This document shows, piece after piece, positions 5,718 through 12,597 of a stretch of 12,597 bases of DNA. Positions within the stretch are counted from its first letter, which is position 1. Each line of letters starts with the position of its first letter. The stretch covers positions 1 through 12,597 of the forward strand of contig JAQSXQ010000015.1 in assembly GCA_029256565.1 (NCBI GenBank), read 5' to 3'. The position numbers were made by a program, and so were the translations under genes. This DNA is from Mycobacterium sp. (lineage in GTDB: Bacteria; Actinomycetota; Actinomycetes; Mycobacteriales; Mycobacteriaceae). Under the pieces are notes generated by a model that saw only the letters and a program-made list of their open reading frames with translations, was not told where the DNA came from and searched no databases.

Positions 5718-7468
5718 CAAGCCTGCCTTGGATCCTTCATCAGATCGACCCAGCTCTCCGCGGGAACGAACTCGTCCGAGCCCGAGGCAAGGACGCCCGT
5801 CCCGCCGGAGGGGTCTGCGAATACACCGGTTCTCGAATCGTACGTCGCCGTGGCGGGGCCACTGGCCACCGGCGCCGGCTGTCCGGGAACGGCCTGGCTG
5901 GGCAGCAGCGGACCCTGCCCGGGCAGCACCGGGCCGGTGGCCGGGGCGGGCGCCTCGGCGGGCAGCGGGCCCGGCGCGGGCGGTGGCGGTGCCCCTGGCA
6001 GCGACCGGCCGTACGGCGGCACGATCTGGTCGGGCGGCGCGTAGAACGGCAGCGGCGGCGGCGGGATGCCGGGGTCGCTCGGCGGAACCGGAAGTGGGAA
6101 CGGCGCATTGGGCGCGGGGCCCGGGCCCGGCACCACCCCGGGCGGGAGCTGGACCGACGGCGGACCCGGGTCGTAGTCCCGTTCCGGCGGGATGTTCGGG
6201 AACTTGTTCGCCGGGAAGATGTTCCGCGGGTCGGTGATCGGCGTGCTGCCGTAGGGCACCGGGGGTCCGCGCCACGGGTTGCTGCCGATCGGCACGTAAC
6301 CGCGCGGATCGCGGCACAGTTGCACGGTGGGTGCGCGCTTGCCCGGGAACTCCTGGCAGGGGTAGTTGCGGGCGCCACGCACCACGGTCGGATCGCTTTG
6401 GGCGGTCTTGCAGTACAGGTCGGTCGGCAGGTCGCGCAACGTGGTGTCGGCGGGCGTGCGGATCTGCGACGGCGGGATGAACCCGACGTTGCACGGCGGC
6501 GGATCGCCGAGGTCGACCTTGAAGTCCAGCTTGCCGCCCTCGTCGGCGGGCAGACCGCCACCCACGGTGATCAGCGCGGCCATCAGCGCCGGGAAGATGA
6601 CGAGAGCCTGCTCGATCGACTTGTTGTAGATGACGCCGATGCGCCCCACGTTGGCCAGGTTGGCGGCCAGCATCGGGAAGTTCGGCCGGATGCCGTCGAA
6701 GGTCGTGTTGGCTGCTTCCGCGGCCCCGGGCACCTCGCGGAGCACCCCACGCAGCTGCGGGTCCGCGTTGGCGACCTCGGTGGTGAACCGTGCCAGCCCC
6801 TCGGACAGCGAGCGGATGTCGTCACCGCTTCGGATCTGGGCGTCGAGGAACGGCCCGACCTGATCGATGAGTTGGGTGGTCTGCCCGTAGTTGGCGTTGG
6901 CCTCGTCGACCAGGGCTCGGCCCGACTGGATGAGCCGGGAGAGTTCGGGCCCAGAGCCGTTGAACGCCTTGAACGACTCGCGGAGCAGATCCTGGATCCG
7001 GCTGTCGCCGATGCTGTTGACGAGGTCGTCGGCCTGGGTCAGCAGGCCCGCGATGTCCTGACCGATCGCGGTGCGATCGGTCCCGATGTCCGCACCGTCG
7101 CGCAGCAGTTGGTCGGACGGGTCGGCGGGCGGCACGAGGTCGATGTACTGCTCGCCGATGGCCGACACGCTCTTCACCGTCGCGGTGACGTTCTCCGGCA
7201 CCGGGGTGTCGGAGTTGAGTCGCATCTCGGCGACCACGGAGTCGTCGGACAGTCCCACCTTCTGGACCCGTCCGATGGTCACGCCGCGGTAGGTGACGTT
7301 CGCGTTCTCGTACAGTCCGCCGCCTGCGACGAAGTTGGCGGTGATGTTGTAGGAGCCGATGCCCAGCGCGGACGGCACGTGCAGGTAGAACGCCGAGATG
7401 GCGCCCACGCAGACCACGGTGACGATCGCGAATATCGAGAGCTGAAGTCTCGTCAACTTGTCGATCAT
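5717..7468 (-). CDS. mce4F: Mce4F, MCE-family substrate-binding/channel subunit
   Basis: This encodes 583 residues. It has a membrane anchor at about 9-29, an MCE (MlaD) domain at about 40-115 (YNITANFVAGGGLYENANVTYRGVTIGRV to GEQYIDLV), a long helical region to about 300 that would build the needle-like channel, four cysteines between about 325 and 385, and a low-complexity proline-rich tail (about 420-546). It ends in a short conserved-looking segment (FVPAESWVDLMKDPRQA). Mce4A-F hexamers with YrbE4A/B and an ATPase import cholesterol across the cell envelope in mycobacteria. At 583 residues it is slightly longer than M. tuberculosis Mce4F (about 564), the extra probably lying in the Pro-rich tail. 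It starts in a TGATG overlap with mce4E. Confidence 0.94.
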   Translation of the reverse strand: MIDKLTRLQLSIFAIVTVVCVGAISAFYLHVPSALGIGSYNITANFVAGGGLYENANVTYRGVTIGRVQKVGLSDDSVVAEMRLNSDTPVPENVTATVKSVSAIGEQYIDLVPPADPSDQLLRDGADIGTDRTAIGQDIAGLLTQADDLVNSIGDSRIQDLLRESFKAFNGSGPELSRLIQSGRALVDEANANYGQTTQLIDQVGPFLDAQIRSGDDIRSLSEGLARFTTEVANADPQLRGVLREVPGAAEAANTTFDGIRPNFPMLAANLANVGRIGVIYNKSIEQALVIFPALMAALITVGGGLPADEGGKLDFKVDLGDPPPCNVGFIPPSQIRTPADTTLRDLPTDLYCKTAQSDPTVVRGARNYPCQEFPGKRAPTVQLCRDPRGYVPIGSNPWRGPPVPYGSTPITDPRNIFPANKFPNIPPERDYDPGPPSVQLPPGVVPGPGPAPNAPFPLPVPPSDPGIPPPPLPFYAPPDQIVPPYGRSLPGAPPPPAPGPLPAEAPAPATGPVLPGQGPLLPSQAVPGQPAPVASGPATATYDSRTGVFADPSGGTGVLASGSDEFVPAESWVDLMKDPRQA

Positions 7469-8670
7469 CAGGGCACCGCCTCGGTGTGCTGGGTGGCCGT
7501 ACCCGCCGGGATCTGGAATGGATCCGCGGCCTGACCGGACAGGTTCGCCATTGCCCCCGTGAGGAAGTCGGGCGGGTTGATCACCTCGTTGAGGTGCTTC
7601 ATGTTCGGGTCGAGGCCCTTCGACGTGGTGAACACCGACTCGCCGGTGCGCCGCACCGTGAGGTCGAACGTCACGAACACGTTGAGGTAGTCACCGCGCA
7701 CCGCGTTGCGCAGGTACTTGTAGTGGAACGGGAACGTCGGCAGCAGTTCGAGGTCGGAGATGAAGTCGTCGGCGTTGTCGTTGAACGCCTTCACCACCGG
7801 GTAGAGGTCCTTGAAGTCCGCCGCGAAGTCGTCCCGGATCCCCGTCAGCACGCGCGATGCGACGTTCGAGAAGGTCCGCAGCGCCGTGAAGGCGTCGACG
7901 AGGTTGGTGCGGTTGGCGTTGAGCACCTTGAGCGCCTCGGGCAGCGTGTCGAGAGTCCGGCCCAGGTCGTCCTTGCTGCGTGCCAGGATTCCCGCGAAGC
8001 GGTTGAGTCCGTCTGCCGCAGCGATGATGTCGGCCGTCTGCTGATCGAGCGAACCGGTCAGCTCCGCGAGTCGCGGCATGAGCCCGGCGAAGCTGCCCTG
8101 CCTGCTCGCGACACCGGCGTAGATCTCCTCGGTGATGTCTTGGAGCGCACCGAGATTGCCCTTGTTGACCACGACGCCGAGCGAGGACAGCACTTCCTCG
8201 GTGGTCGGGTACCGACCGGTCTGGCCCAACGGGATGGTGGCCCCGTTCCGGAGCCTGCCCTTGCCTGCACTATCGGCCGGCTCCTTGAGTTCGACGTGCT
8301 GCGATCCGAGCAGCGAGGTCTGCGCGACGGTGGCCGTCGCGTCGTCGGGCAGGTCGACGCTGCCGTCGAGGGACAGCTTCACCGCGGCGAAGAACGTGCC
8401 GTCGGAGCGTTGCACGGCCTCGATGCCGGACACACTGCCCACGGTGACGTCGTCGATCATCACCGGCGAGTTCTGCGGCAGCGTTGCCACGTCGGGCAGT
8501 TCGACGGTGATCGTGTACGAGCCGCTGCCGTGACCCTGGGTGCCGGGCATGTCCAGTGAGTTCAGCCCGCCGAACGAGCAGCCGGCGAGCAACACCGCTC
8601 CCGATCCGATCGCCACCGAGCGGCGGCCGGTCCGCAGTGCGTTGTCGACCAACGAGTTTCGCTTCGTCAC
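7468..8670 (-). CDS. mce4E: Mce4E lipoprotein (LprN type), MCE-family subunit
   Basis: This encodes 400 residues from a GTG start. The signal peptide ends in the lipobox LLAGC, with C31 as the lipidated cysteine, after RTGRRSVAIGSGAVL. This makes it the lipoprotein member of the hexamer (LprN in M. tuberculosis, about 384 residues). The MCE domain covers about 47-130 (SYTITVELPDVATLPQNSPVMIDDVTVGSV to GSQHVELKEP), followed by the helical channel part and a C-terminal domain beginning near FPFHYKYLRNAVRGDYLNVF. The GTG at 8670 is preferred because GGAGG stands six bases before it and it forms a GTGA overlap with the mce4D stop. The longer open frame to 8868 only shadows mce4D. Confidence 0.93.
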   Translation of the reverse strand: MTKRNSLVDNALRTGRRSVAIGSGAVLLAGCSFGGLNSLDMPGTQGHGSGSYTITVELPDVATLPQNSPVMIDDVTVGSVSGIEAVQRSDGTFFAAVKLSLDGSVDLPDDATATVAQTSLLGSQHVELKEPADSAGKGRLRNGATIPLGQTGRYPTTEEVLSSLGVVVNKGNLGALQDITEEIYAGVASRQGSFAGLMPRLAELTGSLDQQTADIIAAADGLNRFAGILARSKDDLGRTLDTLPEALKVLNANRTNLVDAFTALRTFSNVASRVLTGIRDDFAADFKDLYPVVKAFNDNADDFISDLELLPTFPFHYKYLRNAVRGDYLNVFVTFDLTVRRTGESVFTTSKGLDPNMKHLNEVINPPDFLTGAMANLSGQAADPFQIPAGTATQHTEAVP

Positions 8671-10073
8671 GGTTGTCCTCCCCCAGATTCCGCGGGCAGG
8701 GCTTCGGGCGCGGGGCCGGGCAACGGTCCCGCTCCCATGGGCGGCGGAGCCGATGGGGCTCCTGCCGGCGAGACCTGGCCGACCTCCGCGGGCGGGGGCA
8801 GGATCAAGTCGGTGATCCTGCCGTCCGGGTTCGGCGTCGGGGGCGTCACGCCCGGCGCCGGGTTCCACTGCAGGTACGGCACCGGCGTCTGCGCCTTGGC
8901 CTCGGTCGCAGGGGTGTCGTAGAGGATCTGACCCTTGTAGGCGGTGATGCTGTTGATCGGGTGGAACAGCACCGGCGGGTAGTTGACCGCGAGGCGCTTG
9001 AACACCGGACCCATGCGCTGGCGGCAGATCTCGGCGCGCTTGAAGTTGTCCGGCGAAGCACCCACGTCGAACGTGCCGCCGCAGATGAACTGAACCGGAT
9101 TGGCGAAGTTGGGCAGTGACAGCAGACCGCCGACGGTGCCCTGTGCCGGGTTGTAGATGTTGTAGAAGTTGGCCAGACCGTTCGGCGTGATGTGCAGGAT
9201 CTGCTCGATGTCATCACTGTGCTCGGTGAGGATGTTGGTGAAGTCGGTCAGCTTGTTGACCTGACCGATCAGCGCCGAGTTGTTCTCGTTCAGAAAGCCC
9301 TTCACGTCCGAGAGCGCCTGATTCAGCGTGCCGAGGGTGTTGTCGAGGTCGGCCGAGCTGTCGGCGAGGACCTGCGACACCGACGCGACGTGGTTGGTGA
9401 ACTGCACGATCTGCTCGTTGCTGTTCGACAGTGCCTCCACCAGCACCTGCAGATTGCGCACGGTGCCGAACAGATCGGTACGGGAGTCGCCGAGCCGGCC
9501 CGCGGTCTGCGACAGCTCGCGCAGCGCCCTGCGGAACGAGTCGCCGTTGCCGTCGAAGGTGTCCGCCGCCTGGTTCACGAACTCCGAGAGCGGCCCCTGC
9601 ACTCCCCCGTCCTTCGGGCCGAGCTGGGTGCTGAGCTGCGTGAGCTGCTCCTTGACCTCGTCCCACTCGACCGGAACTCCGGTGCGGTCCATGCCGATCT
9701 CGGCGCCGTTGGCCAGTTCGGGACCGCCGGTGTAGGCAGGCGTGAACTGGACGAACCTGGCGGACACCAGGTTCGGCGCGATGACGATGGCGCGGGCGTC
9801 GGCGGGTAGCCGGACGCCGTTGTCGACCGTCATGGTGACCTTGACGTCGCCGGCACGCGGTTCGATCTTGTCGATGGTGCCGACGGGAACGCCGACGACG
9901 CGTACGTCGTCACCCGGGTACAGGCCCACGGCCGACGGGAAGTAGGCCACCACCTGGTTGCCACCACGCGATGGCCACACCAGGAACACGCCGGCGGCCA
10001 GCAGTGCCACCAGGGCGACCACCAGCGCCGGTCGCCACCAGCGACGTCTGGGCTTCTCGTTCTGATGGGTCAT
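8667..10073 (-). CDS. mce4D: Mce4D, MCE-family subunit
   Basis: This encodes 468 residues. A basic N-terminus (MTHQNEKPRRRWWRP) precedes a membrane helix at about 14-33. The MCE domain runs from about 39 to 115 (NQVVAYFPSAVGLYPGDDVRVVGVPVGTI to SARFVQFTPAY). A long helical stretch rich in Gln, Asn and Leu follows (for example QVLADSSADLDNTLGTLNQA), then a Cys-containing globular part (FICGGTFDVGASP, EICRQRMGP) and a Pro/Ala-rich tail. It is one of the six proteins expected to form the sterol conduit. The start overlaps the mce4C stop as ATGA. M. tuberculosis Mce4D is about 451 residues. The much longer open frame reaching 11066 is a shadow of mce4C. Confidence 0.93.
   Translation of the reverse strand: MTHQNEKPRRRWWRPALVVALVALLAAGVFLVWPSRGGNQVVAYFPSAVGLYPGDDVRVVGVPVGTIDKIEPRAGDVKVTMTVDNGVRLPADARAIVIAPNLVSARFVQFTPAYTGGPELANGAEIGMDRTGVPVEWDEVKEQLTQLSTQLGPKDGGVQGPLSEFVNQAADTFDGNGDSFRRALRELSQTAGRLGDSRTDLFGTVRNLQVLVEALSNSNEQIVQFTNHVASVSQVLADSSADLDNTLGTLNQALSDVKGFLNENNSALIGQVNKLTDFTNILTEHSDDIEQILHITPNGLANFYNIYNPAQGTVGGLLSLPNFANPVQFICGGTFDVGASPDNFKRAEICRQRMGPVFKRLAVNYPPVLFHPINSITAYKGQILYDTPATEAKAQTPVPYLQWNPAPGVTPPTPNPDGRITDLILPPPAEVGQVSPAGAPSAPPPMGAGPLPGPAPEALPAESGGGQP
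8677..8681 (-). promoter_or_regulatory. Strong ribosome binding site deciding the GTG start of mce4E
   Basis: GGAGG (in a longer run GGGGGAGG) lies six bases before the GTG at 8670, inside the 3' end of mce4D. It is the best Shine-Dalgarno match in the operon and settles a GTG start that puts the lipobox at a normal distance. Confidence 0.7.
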
Positions 10074-11128
10074 GGCGACTTCGGCCTGATGATGAGGCGT
10101 TCGGAGATGAACCCGCGCAGATAGTCGGCGAGGCTGTCCGGCAGCTTGCCCGGCTGGAAGTACGTGTCCAGCAGCACTTCCGACAGTGAGGCAGGCGGCA
10201 GGCCGTACAGGTTGATCTGGAAGCCGGGGCCCGAGCCGACGACCTCGCCAAGGGCGGTGGCGTACGGCGGGAGCCTGCGCAGCGCCTCGCTGATGTGGTC
10301 GCGCCGTTCGAGCAGGTTGTCCATCACGAGGTTCAACTTCTCCAGCGCCGGGCCGAACTCGCGCCGGTTGTCGTCGACGAAGCCCGACAGCTGTACCGAC
10401 ACGTCGTCGATGCCCGCGATCAGGTTGCTCAGCGCCTGGCGCCGCTCGTCGAGCGCGGCGAACAGGAGGTTGCCGTCGGTGATCAACTGGTTCACCTGAC
10501 CGGCGCGCTGGGCGAGGGTGTCGGACACCCGCTTGGCGTGTGCGAGGAGCTGCTCGAGCGCCTCGTCGCGGGCGTTGAGACTGCGCGACAGGTTCGCGAC
10601 CCCGTCGAGCGCGCCGCGCAATTGCGGCGTCGCGTCGCGCAGCGTGCTGGTCAGCGTCTGCAGCGCGAGTTCGAACCGCGGCTTGTCCAGCTCGCTGGCG
10701 TTCTCCCCCAGGTCCTGCAGCGCCGTGTTCAAGGTGTACGGAGTAGTGGTGCGCTCCAACGGGATGACCGTGACGTTGCCGGTGCCGCCGGGAGTCACCG
10801 ACAGCGACTTCTGGCCGAGCACGGTGTCGGTCTTGATCGCCACCAGCGACTGGTCGCCCACCCGGATGTCGCGATCGACGGTGAACGTCACCTTCGCGGC
10901 GGCGCCTGCCAGCTCCACCGACGACACCTTGCCGACCTGGATTCCGGAGACCGCGACGTCGTTGCCCGGCGTGATGCCGCCTGCGTCGTCGAAGTAGGCC
11001 TCGTAGTTCTTGCCCTGCGGGAAGAACGGCAGCGTCGAGTAGCCGAAGGACACGAGGACGACGCACACCACCAGCACGATGCCGAAGATGCCCGTGCGCA
11101 GCGGATTCGAACTATCGGGCCTAGCCAT
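10070..11128 (-). CDS. mce4C: Mce4C, MCE-family subunit
   Basis: This encodes 352 residues starting MARPDSSNPLRTG. A membrane anchor lies at about 11-31 (IFGIVLVVCVVLVSFGYS). The MCE domain is at about 37-115 (NYEAYFDDAGGITPGNDVAVSGIQVGKV to GQKSLSVTP). The rest is mostly helical, ending in INLYGLPPASLSEVLLDTYFQPG and a short polar tail. The ATG at 11128 overlaps the mce4B stop by eight bases (ATGGCTAG) and has a GGGGAGG ten bases upstream plus a closer GGAG; the 20-residue upstream extension to 11188 would cover the end of mce4B and lacks the family's usual start. M. tuberculosis Mce4C is about 357 residues. Confidence 0.93.
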   Translation of the reverse strand: MARPDSSNPLRTGIFGIVLVVCVVLVSFGYSTLPFFPQGKNYEAYFDDAGGITPGNDVAVSGIQVGKVSSVELAGAAAKVTFTVDRDIRVGDQSLVAIKTDTVLGQKSLSVTPGGTGNVTVIPLERTTTPYTLNTALQDLGENASELDKPRFELALQTLTSTLRDATPQLRGALDGVANLSRSLNARDEALEQLLAHAKRVSDTLAQRAGQVNQLITDGNLLFAALDERRQALSNLIAGIDDVSVQLSGFVDDNRREFGPALEKLNLVMDNLLERRDHISEALRRLPPYATALGEVVGSGPGFQINLYGLPPASLSEVLLDTYFQPGKLPDSLADYLRGFISERLIIRPKSP

Positions 11129-12155
11129 TCTCCGAACACCTCCCCTTCGACGGATCGGGTGGACCACCGAACGGGATGAGGATGTCACTGCCCGCGGGGC
11201 CGTTGATCTTCATCCGGATCGAGCAGTAGTAGATGTTGAAGAACGACCCGTAGGCGCCGAGCGCGTTCAGCCGCAGGTAGTTCTCGGCCAGCGGCTCGAT
11301 GACCTTGTTCAGGTCGCCCTTGCGCTCGTCGAGCCGCTGCGCGAGCGGCCGCACGTTCTCGATGACGCCCTGCACCGGTCGACGGCTGTTCTGCAGCAGG
11401 GTGGTGAGGTCGCTGGTCGCCGACGCGAGCGGCGGGATGGCACCGGCGATGGGATCGCGGTTCTGCGCCAGCCCGGTCATCAGCTGCTGCAGCTGGTCGA
11501 CGGTGGTGTCGAACTGCTGCCCCTTCTCGTCGACCGTGCCGAGGACGGTGTTCAAGTTGTTGATGACGTCGCCGATCAGCTGGTCGCGGTCGGCGATCTG
11601 CTGGGTGAACGAGCTGGTCGAGGCGAGCATGCTCGACAGCGCACCGCCCTGGCCCTGCAGCAGTTCGATGACGGCGTTGCTGACCTCGTTGACCTTGTCG
11701 CCGTCGAGACCCTTGAGCACCGGCCGCAGACCACCGAGCAGCGCGTCGAGGTCGAGTGCGGGTTGGGTGTTCTCCTTGGCGATCGTCGCCCCCACCGGGA
11801 GCTTGCGCAGATCGCCAGGGCCCGAGGTGATCTCGAGGTACCGGTCACCGACCAGGTTCTCGTAGCGCACGGCCGCCCGCGTGGACGTGTACAGCTGGTA
11901 CCGGTCGTTGACGTCGAATTCGACGTCCACCGTGTTGTCGGGGTTGAGGCTGACGTTCTTGACCGCACCGACGGGCACGCCTGCAATGCGGACGTCCTGG
12001 CCGGACTTCAGTCGTGACGCCTCGGTGAAGGTGGCGTGAAAGGTGTTGCCGGACGCGAACTTGAACTGACCGAACACCACGACCAGTCCGGCGGCGACGA
12101 GCAGCATCACGACGGTGAACACCGCAACGCCGATGATCGTCTTGTCTGCCTTCAT
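11121..12155 (-). CDS. mce4B: Mce4B, MCE-family subunit
   Basis: This encodes 344 residues. The membrane anchor is at about 7-29 (IIGVAVFTVVMLLVAAGLVVVFG). The MCE domain is at about 38-115 (TFHATFTEASRLKSGQDVRIAGVPVGAV to ENLVGDRYLEITSGPG). The helical region that follows includes QPALDLDALLGGLRPVLKGLDGDKVN, and the C-terminus has two cysteines (NIYYCSIRMKINGPAGSDILIP and KGRCSENG) that may pair. M. tuberculosis Mce4B is about 350 residues. GAGGAG stands about nine bases before the ATG but is part of a small hairpin (12162-12182), so efficient translation may need ribosomes arriving from upstream. The ATG shares a base with the stop of the 21-codon frame described separately. Confidence 0.93.
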   Translation of the reverse strand: MKADKTIIGVAVFTVVMLLVAAGLVVVFGQFKFASGNTFHATFTEASRLKSGQDVRIAGVPVGAVKNVSLNPDNTVDVEFDVNDRYQLYTSTRAAVRYENLVGDRYLEITSGPGDLRKLPVGATIAKENTQPALDLDALLGGLRPVLKGLDGDKVNEVSNAVIELLQGQGGALSSMLASTSSFTQQIADRDQLIGDVINNLNTVLGTVDEKGQQFDTTVDQLQQLMTGLAQNRDPIAGAIPPLASATSDLTTLLQNSRRPVQGVIENVRPLAQRLDERKGDLNKVIEPLAENYLRLNALGAYGSFFNIYYCSIRMKINGPAGSDILIPFGGPPDPSKGRCSENG

Positions 12156-12220
12156 CAGTGCGCTCTCCTCTTCATAGGAGGCTCTTCGCGCAAGCGCTCA
12201 TCGGCGCGCAACCGATTCAT
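12155..12220 (-). CDS. Candidate 21-codon micro-ORF bridging mce4A and mce4B
   Basis: This open frame runs from the ATG at 12220 to TGA at 12157-12155 and encodes a 21-residue, highly charged peptide beginning MNRLRADERL and ending MKRRAH. Its ATG shares a base with the mce4A stop (TGATG) and its TGA shares a base with the mce4B ATG (TGATG), the same junction found between mce4E/F, mce4F/mam4A and mam4A/mam4B. It therefore fills the only gap in an otherwise fully overlapping operon. The peptide has no signal or membrane segment. No strong ribosome binding site precedes it (GGGA about 12 bases upstream), so re-initiation after mce4A is the likely entry. A second in-frame ATG (12175) has GAAGAG upstream. 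It may matter as a coupling device rather than as a peptide. Chance is not excluded in such short GC-rich sequence. Confidence 0.4.
   Translation of the reverse strand: MNRLRADERLREEPPMKRRAH
12162..12182 (-). promoter_or_regulatory. Small hairpin holding the mce4B ribosome binding site
   Basis: On the - strand, GCCTCCT can pair with AGGAGAGC across the loop ATGAAG: a five-base stem CTCCT/AGGAG extended by two G-C pairs beyond a bulged A. AGGAG is the Shine-Dalgarno sequence of mce4B. The stem is short and only moderately stable, but it lies wholly inside the micro-ORF, so a ribosome translating that frame would melt it. Confidence 0.4.
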
Positions 12221-12597
12221 CAGTAATCGTCCCGTTCTGCGAACGCACCGTGGAACAGGAACTGCAGCGTGGACGGCGCGTCGAACTGCAGTTCCGTGTT
12301 CGGCTGGAATGGGATGTAGGCGTTGTCGGTCACCAGGAACGGTGTGTGGTACCAGGATCCGCCGTACTGCTTGGTCGGGACGTCCGGTAGGCCGCGGCAG
12401 TTGGGGCCGCCGGAGGCGTTCACCATCGGGAGGCTCTCCGGATAGGTGTAGGCCGGTGCACCCGGCAGGAAGTTCGACGCGACGAACAGGCCCGGCCGGA
12501 CGCCGCCGATGACCGGGGCGAACGTGTCGAGCGCCTTCTTCGTACCGCGGATGACGCAGCCGAGTTCGGGCGAGTAGTCGCCGAGCACCTTGAGCGG
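12220..12597 (-). CDS. mce4A: Mce4A, MCE-family subunit, C-terminal part only
   Basis: Only the last 125 codons are in the window; the gene continues past its right edge (family length about 400 residues). The visible part is the conserved C-terminal region of Mce4A: GDYSPELGCVIRGTKKALD, IGGVRPGLFVASNFLPGAP, YTYPESLPMVNASGGPNCRGLPD and PFLVTDNAYIPFQPNTELQ, ending in QFLFHGAFAERDDY. It contains two cysteines. No membrane anchor or MCE domain is in view because both are N-terminal. It is the first MCE gene of the operon, and the YrbE4 permease genes should lie just outside the window. The stop TGA overlaps the ATG of the candidate micro-ORF. Confidence 0.92.
   Translation of the reverse strand, partial: PLKVLGDYSPELGCVIRGTKKALDTFAPVIGGVRPGLFVASNFLPGAPAYTYPESLPMVNASGGPNCRGLPDVPTKQYGGSWYHTPFLVTDNAYIPFQPNTELQFDAPSTLQFLFHGAFAERDDY

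Noticed and set aside
4833..6044. Long + strand frames opposite the mce4 genes (also 6320-7534 and 7486-8559)
   Set aside because: They mirror strong codon bias of the - strand genes, show no recognisable domains, have His/Arg/Val-rich antisense composition and no ribosome binding sites.
10074..11066. 799-residue frame extending mce4D upstream
   Set aside because: The extra part is antisense-free but out of frame with the clearly coding mce4C, is Arg/Ala/Gly-rich without family motifs, and a normal Mce4D start with ATGA overlap exists at 10073.
1..12597. Mobile elements, CRISPR arrays, tRNA or rRNA genes
   Set aside because: No transposase or integrase motifs, no regularly spaced repeats and no tRNA cloverleaf were seen on either strand.

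Overview
The window is a GC-rich actinobacterial segment and is almost certainly mycobacterial. Its right two thirds read as the 3' part of an mce4 (cholesterol/sterol import) operon. This lies tail-to-tail with otsA (trehalose-6-phosphate synthase) and the tiny gene in front of it, the neighbourhood I remember from Mycobacterium tuberculosis around Rv3489-Rv3499c. Two tandem small secreted proteins and a KstR-boxed dehydrogenase replace parts of the M. tuberculosis layout, so a rapidly growing, environmental mycobacterium (Mycolicibacterium type) is most likely. The species assignment is inference.

Left region (1-2811). A 6-phosphogluconate/3-hydroxyisobutyrate dehydrogenase-like oxidoreductase (+ strand, 5' end outside the window) converges on a short-chain dehydrogenase/reductase (- strand); their two TAG stops share one CTAG palindrome. 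In front of the SDR is a full match to the KstR operator TnnAACnnGTTnnA, which ties this gene to the sterol-catabolism regulon. Two tandem paralogues follow on the + strand, encoding exported proteins of about 120 residues with the same four-cysteine spacing and an identical 18-nt start region.

Middle region (2812-4487). A perfect 15-bp inverted repeat separates the second secreted protein from a 55-codon gene coupled to otsA. The right arm of the repeat contains TAGAGT, placed exactly where a -10 element would put transcription start on the A of the ATG. The element could therefore be a terminator for one gene and a leaderless promoter for the next.

Right region (4474-12597, all - strand). 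In transcription order this holds mce4A (C-terminal part only), mce4B, mce4C, mce4D, mce4E (lipoprotein, lprN type), mce4F, mam4A and mam4B. The six MCE proteins are expected to form a hexameric periplasmic conduit for a lipid importer; the YrbE permeases and upstream genes lie outside the window. Every junction from mce4B onward is a stop/start overlap (TGATG, ATGA, GTGA or 8 nt). The only apparent gap, mce4A to mce4B, is filled exactly by a 21-codon open frame with TGATG at both ends. Translating it would also open a small hairpin holding the mce4B ribosome binding site. This micro-ORF is the most interesting candidate for something not annotated before.

No tRNA, rRNA, CRISPR array, insertion sequence or phage gene is visible. 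No stretch longer than 300 bases lacks a gene.
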